From Myxococcales bacterium (GTDB lineage Bacteria; Myxococcota; UBA796; SXON01): a DNA stretch of 19,347 nucleotides. The notes beneath the pieces were generated by a model. It searched no databases. It was not told the origin of the DNA and saw only the letters and a list, made by a program, of their open reading frames with translations. The translations under genes were made by a program, and so were the position numbers. Numbering within the stretch: position 1 is the first letter of the stretch; each line of letters starts with the position of its first letter. This document shows, piece by piece, positions 1 through 7,796 of this stretch. The stretch lies in contig SHYX01000066.1 of NCBI GenBank assembly GCA_009692585.1, positions 1 to 19,347 on the forward strand, read 5' to 3'.

Positions 1-176
1 ACAGTGTCGCGAAGATCGTGAGGAACCCATTGCTCTTTCAGGGCTCCCCAAGACTTTTTTAGCTTCGCATGCTCCTCGGCGACCCACGCAATCACGCCGT
101 CTTTCTTCACCAGCCGAGCTTCGAGCGCCTCGATCTTGCGGTCCTTGGCGAGCGGAGCGCCATGTTGATCGAGCGG
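1..176 (-). pseudogene. Partial IS3-type transposase (window edge)
   Basis: Reading the minus strand, an open frame runs off the left edge of the window. Its recognisable part has the charged coiled-coil end of an IS3-type OrfA (KDRKIEALEARL, then EEHAKLKKSWGAL), followed directly by QWVPHDLRDTV. That last stretch resembles the start of the OrfB part in one IS3-type transposase group (W-V-P-H-D-x-R-D). The usual OrfA stop between the two parts is absent, so this may be a natural fusion or a relic. No helix-turn-helix N-terminus or good start codon is visible upstream. The frame stays open past a hairpin near 272-288 without looking like transposase, so the 5' end is probably lost. The family assignment rests on recalled motif similarity only. 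Confidence 0.55.
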
Positions 177-267
177 AGTGTCGGGGGCTTGGACTGCGAT
201 TGCGGATGTTGGAAACCCAGCGATGCCGACCCGGTTGAGTATTGTCGAGAATGATCCCTCCCTAGGA

Positions 268-297
268 GCTTGTCGGGCGTAGCCCGACTGACAATCT
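268..297. repeat. Short perfect hairpin between transposase scraps
   Basis: GTCGGGC at 272-278 and GCCCGAC at 282-288 form a perfect 7-bp stem around the loop GTA. Partial outer pairing (CTTGT against GACAA) extends the stem with a small bulge. There is no T-tract on either side, so it is not a convincing intrinsic terminator. It lies between two transposase fragments and could be an IS end, an IS-associated hairpin or a REP-like palindrome. Confidence 0.5.
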
Positions 298-330
298 CCT
301 CGTCGTGCCGGGACTCATCCCGACCCGCCA

Positions 331-471
331 ATGAGGCCAAGTGTCCGATTCTTCCGTCATCTTTTCCCATCACAAGCCGTCGCAGTCGGGGAGTGGAACC
401 TGATCTGCCTCACCCACAACCTGCTGAAGCTGTTCCAGTTCACTCAGCGGAGCGCGCTGGCGGCCACGTAG
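331..471 (+). pseudogene. C-terminal scrap of an IS1182/IS5-like transposase
   Basis: A 46-codon frame ends at a TAG at 469-471. Its second half reads GEWNLICLTHNLLKLFQF, which matches the closing motif of many DDE transposases of the IS1182/IS5 type (x-G-E-W-x-L-x-C-x-x-x-N-L-x-x-L). Nothing upstream in the same frame shows the rest of a DDE domain, so only the extreme C-terminus survives. The ATG at 331 is merely the first one in frame and is unlikely to be a real start. Together with the scrap at 1-176 it marks the left edge as a decayed insertion site. Confidence 0.5.
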
Positions 472-678
472 GCCGCCACGGGGGCTCCTCGCGCGCCGTG
501 CACACGCGCCCGAAGGCTGCCCACGCCCTCCACCACAGCTTCCGACGAGCCGCCGTCCACGCGAAACGATCACGACCACGAGCACGACGACCGGAAACGC
601 TACAGAAGGCTCCAATTTGGCGAATCCAGCGGTCCCGGTGATCGGAAGGAGCGCAATTGCGCTACGCGCAACACGCTC
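472..678. other. Non-coding gap
   Basis: I see no supportable gene here. Open frames on both strands are Arg/Ala/His-rich and lack start signals and family motifs. No convincing terminator is seen downstream of the phosphatase gene that ends at 679. Confidence 0.5.
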
Positions 679-1626
679 CTAGGGCTTCGCCCATTCCTGG
701 CGATACCCAACCTTCGACGCGCCTGTCTCGTCCACCTCGACCATCGACAGAGCCGCGCGGGTCGGGTCCAGCACGAGGTACCCGAAGCCATTCGAGGAGG
801 CGAGATATTTGGAGGTGGGCTGGGCGGGATTGACCTTCCGCACGTCGCCACCGGCACCCGACACGATCTCCACCGGGGCCTGCCCATCGTCAAGCACCTC
901 CAGGTTGTGGTCGTGGCCGCAGAGCCAGAAGTCCACCTTCGCCTCGGCCAAGGCCGGCTCGAACACGCGCATCATGTCTGCACCATCGCCATGCAGGCCG
1001 GAGCTGTGGATGGGGTGGTGCCCGTAGGCCACGCGCCAGGGTGCCGAGCGGCCCTTTGCGGTGAGCGCCGCCAGCCACGCAAGCTGGTCCGCAGGCACGA
1101 CGCCCGCCTCTCCGCCACCGGTATCGACCACGAAGAAGTCGGCCGCCCCCATGCTGAAGGTGTACCAGGCAGCAGGCTGCTTCCACTTGTTCGACGTGCG
1201 AGCGTACGCGAGCTCTGCCTCCACCTTTCCGTAGTGATCGTGGTTGCCGAGCGCCACCATGAACGGGCCATCGAAGCCCTCCCAGTAGGCCTCGAACTTC
1301 TCCTTGAAAATCGGGTCGTCGGCCGTCTGGGCCCCGTCCGGGTAGAGGTTGTCCCCAAGATAGGCGACGAAGTCGCAGCGCTGGGTTTTGCACCACGCCT
1401 TCACGGCCTCCGCGGTACGCTTCTGCCCGGCGGTGCCCTTGCCCGCATCCCCCATGAAGACAAAGGCAGTCGAGAGCTTGGGATCGAGCGACACGCGTTC
1501 GGTCCCCGCGTTCGGCGCGGCAGGTTCGTTCGGAGGGGGGGCCAGCACGCGCGAGGCGCGAGGAAGCTCGGGGCCCGGTGCGGGGGCGGCACAGGCGAGG
1601 AGGAAGGACCAAATCATGCGGCCCAT
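679..1626 (-). CDS. Purple-acid-phosphatase-like metallophosphoesterase, putative lipoprotein
   Basis: This is a calcineurin-like phosphoesterase of about 315 residues. All five metal-ligand blocks of the purple/tartrate-resistant acid phosphatase group are in order: GD at residues 59-60, GDNLY at 91-95, GNHD at 127-130, GHH at 202-204 and GHDHN at 237-241. The family uses a two-metal centre to hydrolyse phosphomonoesters; the substrate here is unknown. I chose the ATG at 1626 because MGRMIWSFLLAC then gives a charged n-region, a short hydrophobic stretch and a lipobox-like LLAC, implying export and lipid anchoring. A Pro/Ala-rich linker follows. A GTG at 1656 would overlap the der stop as GTGA and add ten residues, suggesting translational coupling to der. 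An ATG at 1617 is also possible but would leave the signal without a positive charge. It is the last gene of the minus-strand run from 4885. Confidence 0.88.
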   Translation of the reverse strand: MGRMIWSFLLACAAPAPGPELPRASRVLAPPPNEPAAPNAGTERVSLDPKLSTAFVFMGDAGKGTAGQKRTAEAVKAWCKTQRCDFVAYLGDNLYPDGAQTADDPIFKEKFEAYWEGFDGPFMVALGNHDHYGKVEAELAYARTSNKWKQPAAWYTFSMGAADFFVVDTGGGEAGVVPADQLAWLAALTAKGRSAPWRVAYGHHPIHSSGLHGDGADMMRVFEPALAEAKVDFWLCGHDHNLEVLDDGQAPVEIVSGAGGDVRKVNPAQPTSKYLASSNGFGYLVLDPTRAALSMVEVDETGASKVGYRQEWAKP

Positions 1627-1652
1627 GTAGCGCAGGCTCGCCGTGCCTGTCC

Positions 1653-3146
1653 TCACTCGTCGGCGATGTCATCCTCGGGGGGCGCCGGCGGCAACCCGCC
1701 TTCCTCGTGGTCGAAGGCGGCGACTTCATCGACCTCCAACATCGCGGTGGATGGCCGGGCCTCGGCATCCAGCTCGTGGTCGAAGGGACCGATCACCTCG
1801 CCCATCACGTCCGTGCGGGCCTCGCCGATGCGCCGCCGGCGGCGATATTCGATCCGCAACGGCGTTCCCCCGAACCCATATTCCTGGCGAAGCTGGTTCT
1901 TGAGGTAGCGGTCGTAGCTTTCCACGACGCCTTCCGCATTGTTGACGAAAACACAAAAGGTCGGCGGCCGGACCCGCACCTGGGTCATGTACTGGTAGCG
2001 GATGGGGTGGTGATGCAGCTGCGGAGGGCTGTGCCCGGCGATGCACACACGTAGGAAGTCATTCAGCTTGGCCGTCGAGATTCTCGTGTTGAACGAGCCA
2101 AACACGTCGCGTGCGAGGTCGAGCAGCTTGGTGCAGCCCTTGCCCGTGCGCGCGGAAATATACAGAACCGGCGCAAAGGTGGCGTGGGGCAACTTGCGGG
2201 AGAATTCATCCTCCAAGACGGCGACGTTGCGATCCTCGGTTTCGCGGACGGCATCCCACTTGTTGACCAGCATGATGAGGGCGCGACCGCGTTCCACCAC
2301 CAGGCCTGTCAGGCGGGCATCCTGCTCTGTCGGGCCTTCCACCCCATCGAGCACGACAAAGACCACATGGCACCGCTCGATCGTGCGGAGAGCGGCCCCG
2401 ACGGCAAGCTGCTCCACGGCGTCGTCGACCCGCGCGCGGCGGCGAATACCGGCGGTATCCACGAGGCGAAAGCGCTGCCCTTCGTACTCCATGACGGAAT
2501 CGGTGGAATCCATGGTGGTGCCCGGCATGTCGTGGACCACATGGCGGTCGGCGCCCAGAAGGCGGTTCATCAGCGTGGACTTCCCGACGTTGGGCCGACC
2601 GAGCACCGCGATGCGGATCTCGCCTTCCACCTCGACTTCAGGTTCGCGATCCTTCGGAAACCGCTCCACCAACGCAGTCATCAGCTCCCACAGGCCACGG
2701 CCGTGCTCGGCCGACAGCGGCAGGACTTCGTCGAATCCGAGCGACCAGAACTCGGCCGCGCGATCGTCGTGCATGGCGTCATCGCACTTGTTCACGGCCA
2801 CCACGACCGGCTTCCCGGACATGCGGATGAGCTGCGCGGTCGCTTCATCCGGCGGAGTGACGCCCGATTGCCCATCCATCAGAAGGATGACGACATCGGC
2901 CTCCGCGATGGCGGTTTCCGACTGGGCGCGCATCGATGCGTACAGCTCATCGCCGGGCTCGGGCTCAAAACCGCCCGTATCGACCAGCATGAACTCGTGT
3001 TCCAGCCAGGCGGCGGGGCTGTAATTGCGATCGCGAGTCACCCCCGGACGGTCGTGGACGAGCGCCTTCTTCTCGCCGACAAGGCGATTGAAGAGGGTGG
3101 ACTTGCCTACATTGGGACGACCGACGATAGCGACGAGGGGCAACAC
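1653..3146 (-). CDS. der: Ribosome-assembly GTPase Der (EngA)
   Basis: This is a 497-residue protein with the tandem G domains unique to Der, which binds the 50S subunit and is needed for its maturation. The first G domain has GRPNVGKS (9-16), DTGG (56-59) and NKCD (119-122). The second has GRPNVGKS (183-190), DTAG (230-233) and NKWD (295-298). A KH-like C-terminal domain follows at roughly 370-455. A further 25-30 acidic residues (ending in DDIADE) extend past the usual end. The chosen start is GTG at 3146; the next codon is TTG, and GTG keeps the canonical short lead into the P-loop. No clear Shine-Dalgarno is visible, but the start lies 9 bases after the nth stop, so coupled translation is plausible. 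Confidence 0.97.
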   Translation of the reverse strand: MLPLVAIVGRPNVGKSTLFNRLVGEKKALVHDRPGVTRDRNYSPAAWLEHEFMLVDTGGFEPEPGDELYASMRAQSETAIAEADVVILLMDGQSGVTPPDEATAQLIRMSGKPVVVAVNKCDDAMHDDRAAEFWSLGFDEVLPLSAEHGRGLWELMTALVERFPKDREPEVEVEGEIRIAVLGRPNVGKSTLMNRLLGADRHVVHDMPGTTMDSTDSVMEYEGQRFRLVDTAGIRRRARVDDAVEQLAVGAALRTIERCHVVFVVLDGVEGPTEQDARLTGLVVERGRALIMLVNKWDAVRETEDRNVAVLEDEFSRKLPHATFAPVLYISARTGKGCTKLLDLARDVFGSFNTRISTAKLNDFLRVCIAGHSPPQLHHHPIRYQYMTQVRVRPPTFCVFVNNAEGVVESYDRYLKNQLRQEYGFGGTPLRIEYRRRRRIGEARTDVMGEVIGPFDHELDAEARPSTAMLEVDEVAAFDHEEGGLPPAPPEDDIADE

Positions 3147-3155
3147 GACGCGCGG

Positions 3156-3797
3156 CTAACACGGCTGCCACGGACACAGCGCCCGCAAGGCGCAGCTACC
3201 GCACTTGGGGGCCCTTGCGGTGCAGTGGTAACGGCCGAACAACACGACCCGGTGCCCGAACGCCGGCCAGCCAGACCTCGGCAGGCACCCCATCAGGATC
3301 GGCTCTACCTTCTCTGCGGTCTTTTCCTTGTGCCATCCCCAGCGCCCAGTGACCCGGAAGGCGTGAGTATCGACAGTCACCCCACTGGAAATGCCGAAGG
3401 CCGTGCCGAGCACAACGTTGGCGGTCTTGCGGGCCGCGCCGGGGAACTTGACGATCTCCTCCATCACCGCCGGCACCTGCCCCCCGTGGCGTTCCACGAT
3501 CATTTTGGAGGTGGCGATAGCGTTTTTCGTTTTTTGACGAAAAAACCCGGTGGGCCTGAGCACCGCCTCGACCTCGGCGGGATCGGCGACGGCCAGCGAA
3601 CCCGCCTCGGGCCACCGTCGGAAAAGCTCAGGTGTGACCCGATTCACCATCACGTCGGTGGACTGCGCCGAGAGCTGCGTCGCGATGAGCAACTCGAACG
3701 GGTTCCGAAAGTCCAGCTCACACTTGGGATCGGGAACCATGCGCGCAAGGGCATCCAGCCACGGGCCGACGTCGGCGGGGGGGCCCGCCTTCGTCAA
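3156..3797 (-). CDS. nth: Endonuclease III, base-excision DNA glycosylase/AP lyase
   Basis: A 213-residue protein, close to the usual 211-residue length, that removes oxidised pyrimidines and nicks abasic sites. The helix-hairpin-helix has the catalytic Lys at 124 (ARKTANVV), the catalytic Asp is at 143 (VDTHAF), and the [4Fe-4S] cluster ligands fit C-x6-C-x2-C-x5-C (Cys 192, 199, 202, 208). The start is inferred. TTG at 3797 restores the normal N-terminal helix and overlaps the upstream stop as TTGA, while the first in-frame ATG (3740) would remove 19 residues including conserved helix. One oddity is that the hairpin reads PGAARK where most family members have PGVGRK, so the second hairpin Gly is Ala. 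The frame continues open upstream, but that part is antisense-frame noise within the neighbouring gene. Confidence 0.95.
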   Translation of the reverse strand: MTKAGPPADVGPWLDALARMVPDPKCELDFRNPFELLIATQLSAQSTDVMVNRVTPELFRRWPEAGSLAVADPAEVEAVLRPTGFFRQKTKNAIATSKMIVERHGGQVPAVMEEIVKFPGAARKTANVVLGTAFGISSGVTVDTHAFRVTGRWGWHKEKTAEKVEPILMGCLPRSGWPAFGHRVVLFGRYHCTARAPKCGSCALRALCPWQPC

Positions 3798-4885
3798 CGT
3801 CGGCGCCGAAGGGCCAGAGCCATCGCGAAGCCGCCGAGCCCCAGAGCCGGGGTTGCGCCAGAGTCGCAGGCACACCCCTCGGTGCCACCGCCGCCGCCCT
3901 CGCCTGAGGTATCGCCGAGGGCGGCTGTGTCTTCTTCCTGTTCGGCGCAGGCCCCTGGAGCGGGGATGAACCCATCGCAGTCGTGATCGGTGCCATCGCA
4001 CTCGGCGGTGGGAGAGTCCGGGTAAGTCGTGGCATCTCCGTCGTTGCAGTCGTCGCCCCCGGCCCCATCGACCTGATGGCCATCGGCATCGGCGTCGAAG
4101 TCGTCGTTGCCGGCGCAATCGGAATCCTCGCCGTCGTACCAGATGTCTTCCGCGCCCGGATACACGGAGTGATCGGTATCGTCGCAGTCCTCATCCACGT
4201 TGGCGCCATCGCCATCGGCATCGAAATCCCCATCGCCAGAGCAGTCCTGGTCCACGCCGTCGTAGAAAATCTCGTCGGCGCCGGGGCTGATCTCAGGGTC
4301 GGCCGGCGCGCAATCCTCGCTGTCTGCCCAGCCGTCACCATCGGCGTCGAGCCCCCCCGTGTCGAAGGCGAGGTCGAGAATGCTCACCTCTCCCGTGCCA
4401 GTAAGCGCGGCGACGCCTACGTCCCCGGAAACGCCGGAAGCATCGCAGTCGGTCGCCTCGTCGTACACCTTGACGCCATCCACCCAGACGGTGGTCGTCG
4501 CACGATCAACGACAAAGGCCAGCTCGGGGTCGGTGCCGGGGTCTACGCCATCGACGACCTGCACTTCGCCCGACACCTCGTTGCCGACCCAGACGCCACC
4601 GTGGCCCGCGTAGACGGCGCACCACTGGCCCGCGCTGCCGGTGGCCCAAACCACCCCAACTACACCTACTCCCGAGGTGTGCAGTACAAAGTTCACGGTG
4701 GCCGACAGGGTCATGTGGTTGGCGACGGTGAGAGCGCCGGGGCCGGCCACGGTCTGCGCACCGATCAACGCGCCGCCCGACTCCCGCCAATCGCCCTGCT
4801 CGATCCGCCACGGCGGCAAGGATCCATCCTCGAAATCGTCTTCAAACGGAGTGGCAGCCAAGGCGGAAGCAACGAGGAGGATCAT
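3794..4885 (-). CDS. Secreted MYXO-CTERM-like protein with LamG-like and MopE-like repeat regions
   Basis: A 363-residue exported protein of unknown function. It opens with a signal peptide (MILLVASALAA), followed by a region (about 13-178) starting FEDDFEDG that resembles LamG/concanavalin-like lectin folds. Residues 179-305 carry about three MopE-like acidic repeats (D-x-D-G-D-G, D-C, D-G-x-D-x-D-C), probably binding metal. A Gly-rich stretch leads to a C-terminal sorting-type tail at 336-363: a GCAC motif, a hydrophobic segment and terminal RRRR, as in MYXO-CTERM proteins, which are cell-surface processed in myxobacteria. I prefer the ATG at 4885; a TTG at 4897 would add four residues. It is the first gene of the run with nth, der and the phosphatase, and its stop overlaps the nth start. 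Confidence 0.85.
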   Translation of the reverse strand: MILLVASALAATPFEDDFEDGSLPPWRIEQGDWRESGGALIGAQTVAGPGALTVANHMTLSATVNFVLHTSGVGVVGVVWATGSAGQWCAVYAGHGGVWVGNEVSGEVQVVDGVDPGTDPELAFVVDRATTTVWVDGVKVYDEATDCDASGVSGDVGVAALTGTGEVSILDLAFDTGGLDADGDGWADSEDCAPADPEISPGADEIFYDGVDQDCSGDGDFDADGDGANVDEDCDDTDHSVYPGAEDIWYDGEDSDCAGNDDFDADADGHQVDGAGGDDCNDGDATTYPDSPTAECDGTDHDCDGFIPAPGACAEQEEDTAALGDTSGEGGGGGTEGCACDSGATPALGLGGFAMALALRRRR

Positions 4886-4989
4886 GGCCGAACCCAAGGA
4901 GCGGGCAGTGTAGCCCTATCGGCGACACCGCGCCGCGTTGACGGGTGACCGCCCCCGGCGTACCCTGCGGCTCGGAGTCTCGCGGAACC
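4886..4989. promoter_or_regulatory. Divergent intergenic region
   Basis: This short segment separates two divergently transcribed exported-protein genes and must hold promoters for both. I cannot point to a convincing -35/-10 pair for either. A GGAG at about 4976-4979 lies upstream of the plus-strand ATG at 4990 but is a little far to be a strong ribosome binding site. Confidence 0.4.
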
Positions 4990-6051
4990 ATGCTCCTCGT
5001 TCTCGCCGCCGCACACGCGGCCACCGTCACGGACCTTCCCCCCTTTCTCCGGGGTGACGTCACGGTTTCCTACACCTTCGACCGGCTGCAAGGCTCGCTG
5101 AACCAGCACGGCGCTCTTCCCTCCGAAGATCAGGAAGTGGGCTCCCGCAAAATCACAGCCCATGGCATGCGCTACGGCGCCGCCTTCGGGGTGGCTCCGG
5201 GCGCCGCGTTGTTCGTCGACGTGCCCCACACCCTTGACCAGTCCGTCGAAGCCTCCGACTGGTCGAAGATGGTGTACGACCCGGCCACCGGCACCGGCAG
5301 CTACCTGAACACGGGCACCGAGGCGGATACGACCATCACCCGCGGGAACGGGTTCGAGGGCGTCTGGATCGGCGCGAAGGGTACGCCGTTCTCCCAAGGG
5401 TTCTCCACGCGCCGCAACCGGGTCACCTGGCTTGTCGAGGGCGCGGTGCGCACCCCCACCAAGGAAACGTGGTTCGCCATCGCGGAGCCCTCCACGACGG
5501 GCGGCATCGGCACGCGCGGCGCCGGCAGCGGCGGCGTGGGCTTGCGGATCGCGTCAACCGCATCGACCACCCGCGGGAAAACCGAGCCCTACCTACGCCT
5601 CGCCTACGAAGACAACCTCCCCACCACCATCGACATCCTCGCCGATGACGGCCGACCGATCTGGCTTAACTGCGAGATCGATCCCGCCAATAGGGTGGAT
5701 GGCGTCGTCGGCGCCGAGTTCATCGTCGGCGAAAACGCGACCAGCGGCTCCCGGTCCTCCATCGACATGCACCTCAGCACGGCGTGGGAAAGCTACCAGG
5801 ATCTGCCCACAGGCAGCGCGTTGCCCTCGGTGCTTTTGCCCGAAGCGGGGCTGACCCAAGAGGCCGAAAGCCTCGAGGTCGGCGGCGGGCTTGGGCTCGA
5901 CGTACGCTTCATGCGCTACCTGTCGTGGGGCCTGTACGGGGAAGTCCGCTACCATCTGGCCCAGCGCATCGAGAGCCCCTACCAGGTCTACACCGGGGGA
6001 GACACGCTCCACATCGTCGCCGGAAGCCAGATCCAGATCCGCATCCGCTGA
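4990..6051 (+). CDS. Exported protein, putative outer-membrane beta-barrel
   Basis: This gene encodes 353 residues from the ATG at 4990, chosen because MLLVLAAAHAA gives a compact signal peptide cleaved before TVTD. An upstream in-frame ATG at 4945 would put 15 polar residues in front of it. After the signal the protein alternates short polar/hydrophobic stretches of beta-barrel character (for example VTVSYTFDR, LRIASTAS, YLRLAYEDN, LSWGLYGEVRYHL), with Gly/Ser/Thr-rich turns. The final strand ends IQIRIR rather than in the aromatic residue typical of many outer-membrane proteins. No family is recognised. It is transcribed alone, divergent from the MYXO-CTERM gene and convergent with yraN, whose stop is 22 bases away. 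Confidence 0.7.
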   Translation: MLLVLAAAHAATVTDLPPFLRGDVTVSYTFDRLQGSLNQHGALPSEDQEVGSRKITAHGMRYGAAFGVAPGAALFVDVPHTLDQSVEASDWSKMVYDPATGTGSYLNTGTEADTTITRGNGFEGVWIGAKGTPFSQGFSTRRNRVTWLVEGAVRTPTKETWFAIAEPSTTGGIGTRGAGSGGVGLRIASTASTTRGKTEPYLRLAYEDNLPTTIDILADDGRPIWLNCEIDPANRVDGVVGAEFIVGENATSGSRSSIDMHLSTAWESYQDLPTGSALPSVLLPEAGLTQEAESLEVGGGLGLDVRFMRYLSWGLYGEVRYHLAQRIESPYQVYTGGDTLHIVAGSQIQIRIR

Positions 6052-6073
6052 TCAAGGGAACGGGCGAGGGCGC

Positions 6074-6406
6074 TCAACCGTCGAAGGCGTCATCGATCCA
6101 ATCGATCGTGCCCGCATGATCGATGGTCGCCACCATGAAGCAGACTTCCCGCTCGGGCTCACCTCGGGCCGTGAGCCAGTGCCGCGCCGCACGACGGAGC
6201 CGGGTCCGCTTACCCGCGTTGACGGCCTCGTCCGCGAGAGGGTCGTCCCGTTCACGGAGCTTCACCTCGACGAAGCGCAGCCTCCCGGCGCGCTCGACGA
6301 CGGCATCCAGCTCGCCACCACCCCCGCGCCAGTTGCGCGCGTGGACGAACCAACCCAACGCTTCCAACGCCACGACCACCCGCCTTTCCGCCTCGGCACC
6401 GCGCAA
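6074..6406 (-). CDS. yraN: YraN/UPF0102 family protein (nuclease-like fold)
   Basis: A 110-residue protein with the hallmarks of UPF0102: an N-terminal helix (GAEAERRVVVAL), then RNWRGGGGELDAVV, then FVEVKLRERDDP. The Glu-Leu-Asp and Glu-Val-Lys elements correspond to the PD-(D/E)XK-type core seen in this family. The biological role is not settled. The start is a TTG at 6406, since no ATG or GTG lies in frame between the rplS stop and the conserved region, and the family aligns from about here. It follows rplS by 25 bases, an arrangement close to that in many proteobacteria where yraN lies near rplS and rnhB; rnhB is absent here. Confidence 0.85.
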   Translation of the reverse strand: MRGAEAERRVVVALEALGWFVHARNWRGGGGELDAVVERAGRLRFVEVKLRERDDPLADEAVNAGKRTRLRRAARHWLTARGEPEREVCFMVATIDHAGTIDWIDDAFDG

Positions 6407-6431
6407 CAGTCGCGCGCGGCGCTCGTCGGCA

Positions 6432-6785
6432 TCAGGACTGATGGAACGCGCCTTCCTTCAGACGCGCGCTCTTTCCGGAACGCTGACGCAAGTAGTAGAG
6501 CTTCGCGCGACGCACCGAGTGGCGCGTCTTGACCTCGATCTTCTCCACCGACGGGGCGAACACCGGAAACACGCGTTCCACGCCGACGCCGAAGCTGGAC
6601 TTCCGCACGGTGATCGTGGTGCGAGGACCGCCCTGCTTGATGGCGATGATGCAGCCTTCGAACACCTGCACCCGGCTCTTTTCGCCGTCGGTGATCTTGA
6701 CGTGAACCCGCACATCGTCGCCCACGTGGGCGCCGAAGGTGCGGCCGTTCAGAAGTTCCTGCTCAAGCGTGGAGACGGTCAACAT
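6432..6785 (-). CDS. rplS: 50S ribosomal protein L19
   Basis: A 117-residue protein matching L19 throughout: DDVRVHVKI, then [27 protein letters not shown], and [20 protein letters not shown] near the end. L19 sits at the 30S-50S interface. The gene starts at an ATG at 6785 with no obvious Shine-Dalgarno. In most bacteria rplS follows rpsP, rimM and trmD. Here it follows truB by 46 bases and is followed by yraN, so it has been separated from the usual trmD operon, at least within this window. Confidence 0.97.
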   Translation of the reverse strand: MLTVSTLEQELLNGRTFGAHVGDDVRVHVKITDGEKSRVQVFEGCIIAIKQGGPRTTITVRKSSFGVGVERVFPVFAPSVEKIEVKTRHSVRRAKLYYLRQRSGKSARLKEGAFHQS

Positions 6786-6830
6786 GGGGTTCCCGGAAGC
6801 GGCGACGTCTATGCCAACCCACCCGAGGCG

Positions 6831-7796
6831 TCAAGCACGAGGGGCCGGTTCCCTCGCCAGCACGACCGCCTTCAAGGGCCCTGGCGGCACCACGCCGACG
6901 ATTTCACTGCCGTCCAGGAGCAGCACCGATTGAGACTTTCCGCGCGCGAGGCCGGGCGCAACACCCGTCTGTACAAACTTCCGCGCCTCGATCGAGGACA
7001 GCGCGAGAGTCGGCAGATGCCCGAGGACGGCCCCCGGAGCGAGCAAGAAGGGTTGCAGCCCCCCAAGGATGGAGGCGCGGTCCCGCCATTCCACGCGCTC
7101 GTCACGCCGGCTGGGCCGCAGCACCCGCTCCCACTCGGGCGAGCCCGCGACGAGGATGGCAAGCCGGGCCATCGATACTGCATTATCGAGGTTGAACGCG
7201 CCGCTGGCCTCCCGCCGCAGCTCAGCGAGATGGCCCACCGTTCCGAACGCCTCGCCCAATTCTTCCGCGATGACGCGGGCGTAGGTGCCCCGCGAGCACC
7301 GGATTCGCACATGCACCCGTTCCGCCGCGAGCTCCACCAGCTCCATGGCGTGGATGCGGATGGTGCGCGGGCGCGCTTCGACCTCCTGGCCGGCGCGCGC
7401 ATAGGAATACAGCGGCCGCCCTTGCACCTTCACCGCCGAAAACCGGTGCGGAACCTGCTGGCGCTCGCCGCAGAACGAGGCGAGCACGGCTTCAACCTCT
7501 TTGAGCCGCAGCGTCGGGACCGGAGCCTCGCGCACCACCGAGCCGGTCGGATCGCCCGTGTCCATCTGGATGCCGAACTGAATGACCGCGTCGTACACTT
7601 TCACGCTTTCATCCAAATACGAGATGAGCCGCGTGGACCCGCCAAGCGCGAGGGGCAGCACCCCAGTGGCGAATGGGTCGAGTGTGCCAGTGTGACCGAC
7701 CTTGTTGAGACCCGTGACCGCACGCACCACCGCCACGATGTCATGCGAGGTGACACCGGGTGGCTTGTCCACCACGAGGAAGCCGTCCATGATCAC
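6831..7796 (-). CDS. truB: tRNA pseudouridine-55 synthase TruB
   Basis: A 321-residue enzyme that isomerises U55 in the T-loop of tRNAs. Diagnostic blocks are FLVVDKPPGVTSHD near the N-terminus, GHTGTLDPFATGVL with the catalytic Asp, YDAVIQFG, the FSAVKVQGRPLYSYAR region, and CSRGTYARVIAEELG. The C-terminus carries a PUA-like region ending near the stop at 6831. Start choice is helped by an AGGAGG lying seven bases before GTG 7796; an ATG two codons later (7790) would be 13 bases away. The GTG overlaps the rbfA stop as GTGA, so the two genes are translationally coupled. Confidence 0.97.
   Translation of the reverse strand: MIMDGFLVVDKPPGVTSHDIVAVVRAVTGLNKVGHTGTLDPFATGVLPLALGGSTRLISYLDESVKVYDAVIQFGIQMDTGDPTGSVVREAPVPTLRLKEVEAVLASFCGERQQVPHRFSAVKVQGRPLYSYARAGQEVEARPRTIRIHAMELVELAAERVHVRIRCSRGTYARVIAEELGEAFGTVGHLAELRREASGAFNLDNAVSMARLAILVAGSPEWERVLRPSRRDERVEWRDRASILGGLQPFLLAPGAVLGHLPTLALSSIEARKFVQTGVAPGLARGKSQSVLLLDGSEIVGVVPPGPLKAVVLAREPAPRA

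Noticed and set aside
907..1908. Plus-strand open frame of 333 codons
   Set aside because: It is antisense across the phosphatase and the der 3' end, with no recognisable motif.
2184..3986. Plus-strand open frame of 600 codons
   Set aside because: It lies fully opposite der and nth, both certain. Its His/Arg/Gly-rich composition is that of an antisense frame in high-GC DNA.
3156..4118. 320-residue version of endonuclease III
   Set aside because: The extra N-terminus is Arg-rich, out-of-frame translation of the MYXO-CTERM gene. TTG 3797 gives the family length.
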